Notes under the pieces: generated by a model
The model's input: only the letters and a program-made list of their open reading frames with translations
Database searches by the model: none
What the model was told of the DNA's origin: nothing
Shown: piece after piece, positions 21,079-29,436 of the stretch
Layout: the number at the start of each line of letters is the position of its first letter
Position numbering within the stretch: the stretch's first letter is position 1
Source of the DNA: Granulicatella balaenopterae
Lineage (GTDB): Bacteria > Bacillota > Bacilli > Lactobacillales > Aerococcaceae
Assembly (NCBI RefSeq): GCF_900111135.1
Contig: NZ_FOGF01000014.1
Location: forward strand, 1 to 49,591
DNA length: 49,591 nucleotides
Direction: 5' to 3'
Program-made: the position numbers and the translations under genes

Positions 21079-21747
21079 ATGATGAAGAAGATATTTGTAG
21101 TCATTGGTGGGCCTGATGATGATGTATTAGAAGTTTTAACACAATACCATACAACAAGTGACCTTCAAGAAGGGGTTTTTGTAGGGGTTGATGGTGGTTG
21201 TCCTAAATTAATAAAAGAGAATTTACCAATTGATTTTGCCATTGGGGATTTTGATTCAGTATCAGTTAATGAACGTCAAAGAATTAAAGAATATGCGCAA
21301 GAAATGATTCAATTACCTTGCGAAAAAGATGTGACTGATTTTGAAGCGGCTCTAGCTTGGTGCGTGGAACATTATCCAATGAATTCAATCCATATTTTAG
21401 GAGCTTTTGGCGGACGGATTGATCATCAATTATCTATTATATGGATTGCTAATCAAGTTAAATTTCAAAAAATCCTAGCAAATTTGCATTTTGAGAGTTT
21501 AACCAATTATTTATCTTTTTTACTTCCAGGACAACATCAATTACAAAAATATCCTAATATGAAGTATTTATCATTTATTACGATGAATAAAGTGACTAAT
21601 GTAAGTTTAAAGAATGTAAAATATCCTTTAGATGGGGTGAATTATGATACACCGGTAGCTTTAATCAGTAATGAATTTTTAACAGATACAATGACAATTT
21701 CATTTGATGAAGGGTTGATGATAACTTGTCAGACAAATGATAAATGA
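21079..21747 (+). CDS. thiN: Thiamine pyrophosphokinase
   Basis: ThiN converts thiamine to thiamine pyrophosphate. The 222-residue protein has GVDGGCPKLI, IGDFDSVS (metal/ATP-binding Asp cluster), KDVTDFEAAL and GAFGGRIDHQ, all typical. It starts 2 nt after rpe, with AAGAGG inside the rpe end; ATG 21082 is an alternative start. Its neighbours match the usual rsgA-rpe-thiN operon. Confidence 0.94.
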   Translation: MMKKIFVVIGGPDDDVLEVLTQYHTTSDLQEGVFVGVDGGCPKLIKENLPIDFAIGDFDSVSVNERQRIKEYAQEMIQLPCEKDVTDFEAALAWCVEHYPMNSIHILGAFGGRIDHQLSIIWIANQVKFQKILANLHFESLTNYLSFLLPGQHQLQKYPNMKYLSFITMNKVTNVSLKNVKYPLDGVNYDTPVALISNEFLTDTMTISFDEGLMITCQTNDK

Positions 21748-21762
21748 AAAGGGGGAGAGTCC

Positions 21763-22155
21763 ATGACTCCAAAAGATTTATTAGTATATGCTAAAGAAGT
21801 ATTAAACAATTCTTACTCACCTTATTCAAATTTTCCTGTAGGGTGTGCAATTTTATATAAAGATGGGAAAGTGATTACTGGCGTGAATGTGGAAAACGTA
21901 TCATTCGGTGCTACTAATTGTGCTGAACGAACAGCTTTATACACAGGTATTACACAAGGATATCATAAAGAAGATATCGAAATGATTGTGATTGCTGGTA
22001 AAACCGACTATTTTTTACCACCATGCAGTCTTTGTCGACAAGTATTAGTAGAGTTATGCCCAATGGATACACCAGTCTTTTTATCAAACAATCAAAATGA
22101 ATTATATGAAACAAGTGTTAAAGAATTAGTGCCATTAGCATTTATAGAAATGTAA
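21763..22155 (+). CDS. cdd: Cytidine deaminase
   Basis: Cdd deaminates cytidine and deoxycytidine for pyrimidine salvage. The 130-residue protein has the N-terminal SPYSNFPVGCAI, the catalytic CAERTA motif (zinc Cys and proton-shuttling Glu) and PPCSLCRQVL with the two other zinc cysteines. It is the homotetrameric small-subunit type. AAGGGGGAG precedes the ATG, 16 nt after thiN. It partners functionally with upp. Confidence 0.96.
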   Translation: MTPKDLLVYAKEVLNNSYSPYSNFPVGCAILYKDGKVITGVNVENVSFGATNCAERTALYTGITQGYHKEDIEMIVIAGKTDYFLPPCSLCRQVLVELCPMDTPVFLSNNQNELYETSVKELVPLAFIEM

Positions 22156-22160
22156 ATAAA

Positions 22161-22196
22161 AACATCATTGTGGAATATCCACAATGATGTTTTTTA
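22161..22196. terminator. Bidirectional terminator between convergent genes
   Basis: A perfect 14-bp stem (22161-22174 with 22178-22191) has a 3-nt loop, with T-runs on both strands. It serves cdd from the left and the leftward membrane protein from the right; the latter's stop codon lies within it. Confidence 0.93.
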
Positions 22197-23018
22197 AATA
22201 GTGTAAAAGATAGCATAACAGATAGTAAATAATAAAGCGTACCACTGTAATGCGGTTAAATATTGCTTGGTTGTTAAGTGTTTTTTGGCAGCTACTTTTA
22301 TGAATAAGAAACAAACGATGGTTAAAATCATAAAAATAATGCCAGTAAGGGTAAAATGATTATGATACATCGCAAATATAATGATATAACTAACCAAAGG
22401 CATAATACCAAAAATAAATTGTAAAAAAGTTTGCATAACATAGGTAGATGAATGAGCTTTTAATTCGCTATTATCGCTATGTTTTTTTTGTTTGATATTA
22501 GTTAAAGATAAAGCCAATAAGATAAATGGTAAGCTAATAGCAACAAAGCTTGGAATAACAGCCCCAGCCAATAAATAATAAGCAATAAAGTTACCAAGGC
22601 CATAATAGCTAATCGTTTTAAAAATAACATGATAGTAATATAATCCATGGGTCGTATCTGTAATGAATAATTGTACATGATTTAATAATAAAATAATAAG
22701 AGATAAATAAGTGATCTCATGATTAAAATTATTCCAAAAATAAATCAGTAGTGTTACAGCAAAAATATTTGTTATAAGAATCGTCATCAATGTTACTATT
22801 TTTTTCATTTTATTAGCTTTGTAGTAAATAGTTTCTTGAATAAATACTATAGCTAAAAAATAAAATAAAATCGAGATTGGTCGCCATGAAAAGCTAGATG
22901 ATTTTAAGGCTAATAATGTCCCAAATAATAAACCATTCATCGGTGTTAATAATAGTGCAACCAAGGGATTTGTAATGATAGACGATAGGTGATGCAAATT
23001 GTTTTTATAATCAGTCAT
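22194..23018 (-). CDS. Polytopic membrane protein, degenerate MenA/UbiA-like
   Basis: This 274-residue protein has eight or nine hydrophobic helices. Two stretches recall MenA/UbiA prenyltransferases: the N-terminal TNPLVALLLTPMNGLLFGT, and SYYGLGNFIAYYLLAGAV followed by SLPFILLALSLTNIKQKK, which occupies the place of the family's SLP..LL...L..NN.RD segment. However, the Asp-rich motifs that bind Mg2+-diphosphate are missing (IQETIYYKANK and TNIKQKKHSDNS in their places). Catalysis as a normal prenyltransferase is doubtful. It has its own promoter and a GAGG site. It may be an unrelated membrane protein. Confidence 0.5.
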   Translation of the reverse strand: MTDYKNNLHHLSSIITNPLVALLLTPMNGLLFGTLLALKSSSFSWRPISILFYFLAIVFIQETIYYKANKMKKIVTLMTILITNIFAVTLLIYFWNNFNHEITYLSLIILLLNHVQLFITDTTHGLYYYHVIFKTISYYGLGNFIAYYLLAGAVIPSFVAISLPFILLALSLTNIKQKKHSDNSELKAHSSTYVMQTFLQFIFGIMPLVSYIIIFAMYHNHFTLTGIIFMILTIVCFLFIKVAAKKHLTTKQYLTALQWYALLFTICYAIFYTI

Positions 23019-23048
23019 ATCGATATCCTCATTTTCACAGTTTCTTTA

Positions 23049-23077
23049 ATCATAGAAAAATACTAGCATAAAGTCAA
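23049..23077 (-). promoter_or_regulatory. Promoter of the MenA-like gene
   Basis: On the minus strand, TTGACT (23077-23072) and TATGAT (23054-23049) are 17 nt apart, about 30 nt before the start codon. It is a good sigma-A match and makes this gene monocistronic. Confidence 0.75.
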
Positions 23078-23100
23078 GGTGTTGAAGGATTTTATGATAT

Positions 23101-23149
23101 AAAAAATAAATGATGCCATTGAAGAATTTCTTCAATAACATCATTTATT
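23101..23149 (-). terminator. Terminator of panT-coaBC
   Basis: A long two-part hairpin: outer stem 23105-23115 with 23139-23149, inner stem ATTGAAGAA/TTCTTCAAT, and a 2x2 internal loop. On the minus strand it runs into TTTATTTTTTATAT. It lies about 40 nt beyond the coaBC stop. Confidence 0.85.
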
Positions 23150-23188
23150 GTAGAACCTACAAAATAAGGTAACTAAAAACTCTTTTTT

Positions 23189-24397
23189 CTAGTATTTAAC
23201 AATTTGTAGCATTATTTTTAAGGCTAAGGATTCTTTTGATTGTTGTTGGAAGTGAATTTTTTCTCCGTTGGCATAAAGCATAGTGACTTTATTTTCATTA
23301 GAATTAAAGCCAATTGATTGATCAGAAACGTCATTAGCAATAATAATATCAGCTTTTTTACGAGTTAATTTACTTGTGGCATGTTTCATAACATCATTTG
23401 TTTCAGCTGCAAATCCAACGATTAATTGTTCTTTAGTTTTGTGTTCTCCTAAGTAAGCAAGGATATCTTGATTTTTAATTAAGGAGAGGGTTAGTTGGTT
23501 AGTATTAGCTTCTTTTTTAATTTTTTGTTTGGCTGGATGGTCTACACGAAAATCAGAAACAGCTGCTGCCATAATGACGATATCAGCCTCTTTAAAGTTT
23601 TGAGTGATAATGGATTGTAATTCTTGGGCCGTTTCAACTAAGTGGTGTTTTACGCCATGCGGAATAGGTAAATTTGTCACTGTTGATATTAAAATAACTT
23701 TGGCACCTAAGATACTAGCAGCTCTTGCTAAGGCATAGCCCATTTTACCAGAAGAGTCATTAGAAATATAGCGAACAGGGTCAATACGTTCTTTAGTCCC
23801 CCCAGCAGATATGACGATTTTTTTACCTGAAAGAGGTGTACCAAATTGTTTTTGTAAAGCAAAGAAAAGTGTTTGTTCGAATAATTCTTCAGGTTCTGGA
23901 AGTCTCCCTAAACCGTTATAACCTTCCGCTAAGAAACCAAATGATGAATCGATGACTTGCCATCCATCTGCTTGTAGTTGCTTTATATTTCGTTGTGTAG
24001 CTGGATTTAAGAGCATTTTTTGATTCATCGCTGGAGCAATAATGCGTAAACAATCTGTAGCTAGTAGAGCACTTGTTACAAAATTGTCAGCTATGCCATT
24101 AGCAATTTTGGCGATGGTATTTCCAGTGGCGGGAATAACAATGGCTATATCACTCCAATCAGCTAAGTAAATATGGTTTACTTTGTCGGGATGTGTGTCA
24201 TCGAAAGTATCTGTATAGACTTCTTGTTTAGTTAATACTTGAAAAGTCATTGGTGTAATGAATTGACAAGCTGATTCAGTCATTGCAACTTTAACAGTGG
24301 CGCCTGATGTGATTAATAAACGGACAAAAGAAGCTGCTTTATAAGAAGCAATCCCTCCTGTTACGTATACGGCTATATTTTTACCAGTTAAATTCAT
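23189..24397 (-). CDS. coaBC: Bifunctional CoaBC (phosphopantothenoylcysteine synthase/decarboxylase)
   Basis: The 402-residue protein makes 4'-phosphopantetheine from phosphopantothenate in two steps. Residues 1 to about 185 are the flavin-dependent CoaC domain: GGIASYKA, His75 (VNHIYLADWSD) and APAMN (Asn125) are present. The catalytic cysteine position of the LACG..G.GR motif is Glu158 here (FLAEGYNGLGR). The CoaB ligase domain has SAGGTKERIDPVR, ISNDSSGKMG, AAAVSDFR, FAAET and ADIIIANDVS. It is cotranscribed with panT 21 nt upstream. Decarboxylase activity with Glu at position 158 needs testing. Confidence 0.94.
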   Translation of the reverse strand: MNLTGKNIAVYVTGGIASYKAASFVRLLITSGATVKVAMTESACQFITPMTFQVLTKQEVYTDTFDDTHPDKVNHIYLADWSDIAIVIPATGNTIAKIANGIADNFVTSALLATDCLRIIAPAMNQKMLLNPATQRNIKQLQADGWQVIDSSFGFLAEGYNGLGRLPEPEELFEQTLFFALQKQFGTPLSGKKIVISAGGTKERIDPVRYISNDSSGKMGYALARAASILGAKVILISTVTNLPIPHGVKHHLVETAQELQSIITQNFKEADIVIMAAAVSDFRVDHPAKQKIKKEANTNQLTLSLIKNQDILAYLGEHKTKEQLIVGFAAETNDVMKHATSKLTRKKADIIIANDVSDQSIGFNSNENKVTMLYANGEKIHFQQQSKESLALKIMLQIVKY

Positions 24398-24418
24398 AGA
24401 AATCTCCTTTATTATCGA

Positions 24419-25012
24419 CTAACGAGTCGTTTTCTTTTGATACATTGGAATTAAGACACTAGCAATGACCGGAACAATAATTCCGGATGCAATAGCTTCA
24501 GGAATCCCGTTTGTGACAATAATAGTCATTAAGAATTTTGGTAGGGCATTAATAGAAGTACCCATTCCTTCTGCATAAGCTGGCCCAATTAATAAATAAA
24601 TTAAGCCAAGTACTAAAATGGTATTCACTAGACTGCCGATAACACCACTAATAGCCATTGCTATTTTTGATGCTTTATTTTTACGTGCAATTACTAAATA
24701 GACATAGGCAGCAATAAAGCCAACTAATACACGTGGCACAATAGCAATAATTGGATTAGTAAAGACTAGTTTACTAATAGCTGAACCTGTCGTAAATGCA
24801 CGAATCATTGAACAAGTTCCCCAAGCTAATCCTAAACCGGCACCGTATTTTGGTCCCATAACAATTCCACCAACAATTACCGTAATATGAATAATGGTGA
24901 TATCTAGTATAACTAGTGGAATATTTCCAAGAAATGGTATAAAACTTTGTAATAAAATAATTGATACAAATAATGTAAATAAGACAAATTCAAATGTAGA
25001 ACGTTTTGCCAA
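24419..25012 (-). CDS. panT: ECF transporter S component, pantothenate (PanT-like)
   Basis: The 197-residue protein has about six hydrophobic helices and the S-component pattern: a first helix with FVLFTLFVSIILLQSF, and GGIVMGPKYGAGLGLAWG in the substrate-binding region. Such proteins bind a vitamin and dock on a shared EcfAAT energy module, which is not encoded here. Location directly upstream of coaBC on one transcript points to pantothenate, as known for PanT of Lactobacillales. The start is TTG (25012) behind GTGAGGGG; no ATG fits. Confidence 0.85.
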   Translation of the reverse strand: MAKRSTFEFVLFTLFVSIILLQSFIPFLGNIPLVILDITIIHITVIVGGIVMGPKYGAGLGLAWGTCSMIRAFTTGSAISKLVFTNPIIAIVPRVLVGFIAAYVYLVIARKNKASKIAMAISGVIGSLVNTILVLGLIYLLIGPAYAEGMGTSINALPKFLMTIIVTNGIPEAIASGIIVPVIASVLIPMYQKKTTR

Positions 25013-25047
25013 GATAAACCCCTCACTTTAAAAATTTTATTGAGTAT

Positions 25048-25075
25048 AGTATACCATAATAAAAAAATAATCCAA
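25048..25075 (-). promoter_or_regulatory. Promoter of panT-coaBC
   Basis: On the minus strand, TTGGAT (25075-25070), a 16-nt spacer and TATACT (25053-25048) with an extended TGG just before it. It lies about 35 nt upstream of the TTG start. Confidence 0.75.
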
Positions 25076-25202
25076 TGAAGCAAAGAGAAAGATTTTGTGA
25101 AAAAATAGTAATAAAAATCTTAGTTTGTGAATCATAAAAAATATTTTGTAGGCAAAACTAGCATAGTAGCAATGGCTGAGATTATTTTATAGCTTTTGTG
25201 AA

Positions 25203-25254
25203 GTACTATATATAGTATTTAAGACTTGTAATACCTCAAAATATAGGCTAATAT
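25203..25254 (+). promoter_or_regulatory. Two NrdR boxes on the nrdD promoter
   Basis: The NrdR consensus is ACACWATATATWGTGT. Box 1 (25203-25218) contains the perfect core CTATATATAG inside the dyad TACTATATATAGTA. Box 2 (25234-25249) has core CAAAATATAG, one mismatch. The cores are 31 nt apart, the three-helical-turn spacing typical of NrdR sites. A promoter TTGTAA (25226-25231), 17 nt, TAATAT (25249-25254) is covered by box 2, so NrdR binding should repress nrdD. The rest of the 25076-25327 gap shows nothing else clear. Confidence 0.85.
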
Positions 25255-25327
25255 TGTTCTTAGAAAAAACAGTCAAAATTTAAAAATAAAAAATAAATTT
25301 ACAAAATAAGAAGGGCGATGGTGCACA

Positions 25328-27508
25328 GTGACTGAAATTGTAGTAATTAAACGTGATGGTAGAACTGTCGATTTTGATAAAGATAAGATTTTACAAGCTT
25401 TATTAAAAGGTGAACAAACACTAACAGATTCGATTTCAACTGATAGAATTAAGCAATTAACTAAGATTATGGAAAAAGTAAATCAAGAAATTTATAGTCG
25501 TTTTTCAAAGGATATTAAAATTTATGAAATCCAAAATATTGTGGAACATATGTTAATCGAAGAGCAAGAGATGGAATTAGCAGAAGAGTATATTCAATAT
25601 CGTGCAAAGCGTGATTTAGAACGTGTGCGTGCAACAGATATTAATTATACCATCCAAAAATTATTGAAAAAAGATAATACAGTTGTCAATGAAAACGCCA
25701 ATAAAGATAGTGAAGTGTTTAATACGCAACGTGATTTAACAGCAGGAACAGTCGCTAAAGCAATGGGACTAAAGATGATACCAGAACATGTCTCAAATGC
25801 GCACTTAAAAGGAGATATTCATTATCATGATTTAGATTACCATCCTTATTCACCAATGACTAATTGCTGCTTAATTGATTTTAAAGGGATGTTTAAAAAT
25901 GGCTTTAAAATTGGGAACGCAGATGTAGCAAGCCCAAGATCAATTCAAACAGCAACGGCACAAATGGCACAAATTATTGCCAATGTAGCTTCAAGTCAAT
26001 ATGGTGGTTGTTCTGCTAACCGTGTGGATGAAGTCCTAGCACCATATGCTCAAATAAATTACGAAAAACATATGAAAGATGCTAAGGAATGGATTGATGG
26101 CGAAGAAAAACAATTAGCCTATGCTAAAAAGAAAACAGAAAAAGATATTTATGACGCCATGCAATCACTAGAATATGAAATCAATACGCTATATTCATCT
26201 CAAGGACAAACACCTTTTACAACATTAGGATTTGGGTTAGGGGAAGGTTGGTTTGAGAAAAAAATCCAAGAAGCGATTCTAAATGTTCGTATTAAAGGGA
26301 TTGGTAAGGAAGAACGTACTGCGATTTTCCCTAAATTAGTATTCTCCTTGAAAAAAGGCTTAAACTTAAATCCAGAAGATCCAAACTATGATGTAAAAGA
26401 ATTAGCCTTAAAATGTGCCACAAAACGTATGTACCCAGATATCTTAAACTATGATAAATTAGTAGAGTTAACAGGTAGCTTTAAAGTGCCAATGGGTTGT
26501 CGCTCATTCTTACAAGGTTGGACAGATGAATCAGGACAAGAAGTGAATGATGGTCGTATGAACTTAGGAGTAGTTACATTAAACTTACCAAGAATCGCGA
26601 TGGAATCTGGTGGTAATCTAGAAGTATTCTGGAAATTACTAGGCGAGCGTTTAGATATTTGTAAAGATGCTTTAGTATTTCGTGTGGAACGTGTGAAAGA
26701 AGCAAAACCTGCTAATGCACCAATTCTATATATGCATGGTGCTTTTGGTGAACGTTTGCAGCGTGAAGATTCTGTTGATGAATTATTTAAAAACAAACGC
26801 GCAACAGTATCATTAGGCTATATTGGCTTATATGAAGTTGCTAGCGTCTTTTATGGTGGAGAATGGGAAACTAACCCAGAAGCTAAAGAATTTACCTTAA
26901 ATATTGTTAAGACATTAAAAGAAAATACAGATGCATGGGGCAATGAATTCGGTTATCATTTTAGTGTGTATTCAACGCCAAGTGAAAGTTTAACAGATAG
27001 ATTCTGCCGTTTAGATACAGAAAAATTTGGTATTGTAGAAAACATTACAGATAAACAATACTATACAAATAGTTTCCACTATGATGTACGTAAGAATCCA
27101 ACACCATTTGAGAAATTAGATTTTGAAAAAGATTATCCAAAATATTGTTCAGGTGGCTTTATTCATTATTGTGAGTATCCGGTTATTCGTCAAAATCCAA
27201 AAGCATTGGAAGCTGTATGGGATTATGCCTATGATAAGATTGGCTATCTTGGTACCAATACACCGATTGATCACTGCTATAAATGCGATTATGATGGTGA
27301 CTTCACGCCAACTGCTAAAGGATTTGAATGCCCTTCATGCGGAAATACAGATGCCAAAACTTGCGATGTTGTAAAACGTACTTGTGGTTATTTAGGAAAT
27401 CCACAAGCCCGCCCAATGGTTCATGGTCGTCACAAAGAAATTTCATCACGTGTAAAACATATGAATTTAAATGATGAAAGAACTATTACCAAACAATCAA
27501 ATAATTAA
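25328..27508 (+). CDS. nrdD: Anaerobic (class III) ribonucleoside-triphosphate reductase
   Basis: NrdD reduces NTPs to dNTPs without oxygen through a glycyl radical. The 726-residue protein starts with an ATP-cone domain (VVIKRDGRTVDFDKDKI, residues 5-21). The catalytic barrel is followed by a zinc site (HCYKCDYDGDF...CPSCGN) and the radical loop RTCGYLGNPQARP, which holds the glycyl radical. The start is GTG 25328; AAGGG is 12 nt upstream and the N-terminus matches homologues. Control is by the NrdR boxes upstream; nrdG activates the enzyme. Confidence 0.96.
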   Translation: MTEIVVIKRDGRTVDFDKDKILQALLKGEQTLTDSISTDRIKQLTKIMEKVNQEIYSRFSKDIKIYEIQNIVEHMLIEEQEMELAEEYIQYRAKRDLERVRATDINYTIQKLLKKDNTVVNENANKDSEVFNTQRDLTAGTVAKAMGLKMIPEHVSNAHLKGDIHYHDLDYHPYSPMTNCCLIDFKGMFKNGFKIGNADVASPRSIQTATAQMAQIIANVASSQYGGCSANRVDEVLAPYAQINYEKHMKDAKEWIDGEEKQLAYAKKKTEKDIYDAMQSLEYEINTLYSSQGQTPFTTLGFGLGEGWFEKKIQEAILNVRIKGIGKEERTAIFPKLVFSLKKGLNLNPEDPNYDVKELALKCATKRMYPDILNYDKLVELTGSFKVPMGCRSFLQGWTDESGQEVNDGRMNLGVVTLNLPRIAMESGGNLEVFWKLLGERLDICKDALVFRVERVKEAKPANAPILYMHGAFGERLQREDSVDELFKNKRATVSLGYIGLYEVASVFYGGEWETNPEAKEFTLNIVKTLKENTDAWGNEFGYHFSVYSTPSESLTDRFCRLDTEKFGIVENITDKQYYTNSFHYDVRKNPTPFEKLDFEKDYPKYCSGGFIHYCEYPVIRQNPKALEAVWDYAYDKIGYLGTNTPIDHCYKCDYDGDFTPTAKGFECPSCGNTDAKTCDVVKRTCGYLGNPQARPMVHGRHKEISSRVKHMNLNDERTITKQSNN

Positions 27509-27567
27509 AAGTAAACATTATACCTGATGGCTCAATATAAGATATTAGTTAAGAGTCTATCAGAGAG

Positions 27568-27598
27568 AAAAAAGGGATGTCCTAGTGCATCCTTTTTT
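27568..27598 (+). terminator. Hairpin between nrdD and nrdG
   Basis: AAAAAAGGGATG (27568-27579) pairs with CATCCTTTTTT (27588-27598), ending in T6. It is an intrinsic-terminator shape lying only 20 nt before the nrdG start, and should reduce nrdG relative to nrdD. Confidence 0.8.
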
Positions 27599-27617
27599 GT
27601 TAGAAAAGAGGGATGAA

Positions 27618-28178
27618 GTGAGGAATCCAAAACCAAAAGAATGGACCAGTAAAGAATTATCACAACAAAAGATTGCTAGTTATAAGCCATATAATTTTGT
27701 TGATGGTGAAGGCGTAAGGTGTTCATTATATGTGAGTGGTTGTCCATTTGCTTGCGAGGGGTGTTATAATGTGATTGCCCAGAATTTCAATTACGGTATT
27801 CCTTATACCCATGAATTAGAAGAACAGATTTTAGCGGATTTATCAGCTAGTTATTGTCAAGGTCTAACACTTCTAGGTGGCGAACCATTTTTAAATACAG
27901 AAGTGTGCTTGTCATTAGTGAATGCTATCCGTCAAAGATTTGGAGCAACAAAAGATATTTGGTCATGGTCAGGATATACTTGGGAAGAGTTAATGCTTGA
28001 TACCCAAGATAAACTCGAATTATTAAGTAAAATAGATATTTTAGTGGATGGACGTTTTGATATTAAGAAAAAAGATTTAACTTTGCAGTTTCGTGGGAGT
28101 AGTAATCAACGAATTATTGATGTACAAAAATCACTAAAACAAGGTGAGGTCATCTTATGGGACAAATTAAAAAAATAA
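27618..28178 (+). CDS. nrdG: Anaerobic ribonucleotide reductase activating protein
   Basis: This radical-SAM activase installs the glycyl radical on NrdD. The CX3CX2C cluster motif is CPFACEGC (in VSGCPFACEGCYN), followed by LLGGEPF, the SAM-binding GGE. Several in-frame starts exist: a GTG at 27585 lies inside the terminator hairpin, whereas GTG 27618 follows AAGAGGG at 5-nt spacing and yields RNPKPKEW, as in enterococcal relatives. That gives 186 residues. It is expressed by read-through from nrdD. Confidence 0.93.
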   Translation: MRNPKPKEWTSKELSQQKIASYKPYNFVDGEGVRCSLYVSGCPFACEGCYNVIAQNFNYGIPYTHELEEQILADLSASYCQGLTLLGGEPFLNTEVCLSLVNAIRQRFGATKDIWSWSGYTWEELMLDTQDKLELLSKIDILVDGRFDIKKKDLTLQFRGSSNQRIIDVQKSLKQGEVILWDKLKK

Positions 28179-28181
28179 TAT

Positions 28182-28211
28182 TTGTCATAATGAGTGGAAA
28201 AATGGTACACT
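28182..28211 (+). promoter_or_regulatory. Promoter of the M42 aminopeptidase gene
   Basis: TTGTCA (28182-28187), an 18-nt spacer and TACACT (28206-28211) with an extended TGG before it. Confidence 0.65.
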
Positions 28212-28235
28212 TAATTAGTTGAAAGGTGGAGAATT

Positions 28236-29321
28236 ATGGATAAATTACAAGAGCAATTATTAATTGATTTAACAAGAGCAAATGGCATTGCTGGAAATGA
28301 AGAGCAAGTTCGTCAAGTATTTAAAGAATATACAAAGGATGTTGCAGAAGAATATGTATCTGATGGCTTAGGAAGTTTGTTTGGTGTCAAAACAGGTAAT
28401 GACGCTGGGCCGACAATTATGTTTGCTGGTCACTTAGATGAAGTTGGCTTTATGGTAACGCAAATTACAGATAAAGGCTTCATTAAATTCCAAACTATTG
28501 GTGGATGGTGGAACCAAGTAATGTTAGCACAACAAGTAACGATTACTACACGTGAAGGAAAAGAAATTTCGGGTGTTATTGGTTCAAAACCACCACATAT
28601 CTTATCAGCTGAAGCACGTAAACATCCAGTAGAAATTAAAGATATGTTTATCGATGTTTGTGCAACATCAAAAGAAGAAGTAGAAAACTGGGGCATCCGT
28701 CCAGGAGATATGATTACACCATTTATTGAATACAAACGTATGAATGGTACTAAATATTTAGCAGCTAAAGCATGGGATAACCGTGTGGGTACTGCTGTTT
28801 GTGCGCAATTATTACATGAATTACAATCAGAAAAACATGAAAATATTATTTATTCAGGAGCAAATGTTCAAGAAGAAGTTGGTTTGCGTGGAGCAAAAGT
28901 ATCTACTAGAAAAATTAATCCAGCAATTTCATTTGCGATTGATACAGGTATTCCAGGAGATACTCCAGGAATTGCAGCAACAGAAGCAGATTCAGTATTA
29001 GGCGAAGGCCCACAAATCGTTATTTATGATGCATCAATGGTGCCACATCGCGGCTTACGTGATTTCGTAATTGACACAGCTGAAGAATTAAATATCCCAT
29101 TCCAATTCGCTTCAATTGCAGGTGGCGGAACAGATGCTGGTAGCCAACATATTAGTTTGGATGGTATTCCATCACTAGCTATTTGTATTCCAGTGCGTTA
29201 TTTACATACTCATGCAACTATTATTCATGAAGATGACTATATGAATACCGTAAAACTTGTTAAAGCATTAGCTACTCGCTTAGATAAAGAAACAGTAGAA
29301 AAAATTTATCAAGAAGTATAA
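28236..29321 (+). CDS. pepA: Glutamyl aminopeptidase, M42 family
   Basis: This cytoplasmic metallo-aminopeptidase releases acidic N-terminal residues in lactic acid bacteria. The 361-residue protein has the M42 metal ligands: GHLDEVG (His and Asp), AKAWDNRVG (bridging Asp), [10 protein letters not shown] (catalytic and ligand Glu) and AIDTG, with a late His in [12 protein letters not shown]. Length is normal. AAAGGTGGAG precedes the ATG. It is monocistronic, with its own promoter and terminator. Substrate preference is inferred from family members. Confidence 0.92.
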   Translation: MDKLQEQLLIDLTRANGIAGNEEQVRQVFKEYTKDVAEEYVSDGLGSLFGVKTGNDAGPTIMFAGHLDEVGFMVTQITDKGFIKFQTIGGWWNQVMLAQQVTITTREGKEISGVIGSKPPHILSAEARKHPVEIKDMFIDVCATSKEEVENWGIRPGDMITPFIEYKRMNGTKYLAAKAWDNRVGTAVCAQLLHELQSEKHENIIYSGANVQEEVGLRGAKVSTRKINPAISFAIDTGIPGDTPGIAATEADSVLGEGPQIVIYDASMVPHRGLRDFVIDTAEELNIPFQFASIAGGGTDAGSQHISLDGIPSLAICIPVRYLHTHATIIHEDDYMNTVKLVKALATRLDKETVEKIYQEV

Positions 29322-29326
29322 ATTAT

Positions 29327-29356
29327 GGCGCATTCCATTAGGGGTGCGTTTCTTTA
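29327..29356 (+). terminator. Terminator after pepA
   Basis: An 8-bp stem (29329-29336 with 29341-29348, two G-U pairs) with ATTA loop is followed by TTTCTTTATTT. Confidence 0.75.
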
Positions 29357-29436
29357 TTTAAAAAGCAATGCGACATATTAGCCTTTTTGTCAAAAAATTT
29401 GTATACTATAAAAGAATATACGAAGGAGGATGAAAA

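Noticed and set aside
21079-21747. TPP riboswitch for thiN
   Set aside because: thiN begins 2 nt after rpe with no leader, and no TPP-riboswitch motif was seen upstream of rsgA.
27123-27374. 83-residue frame inside nrdD
   Set aside because: It is a shifted-frame shadow of the zinc-binding C-terminus of nrdD.
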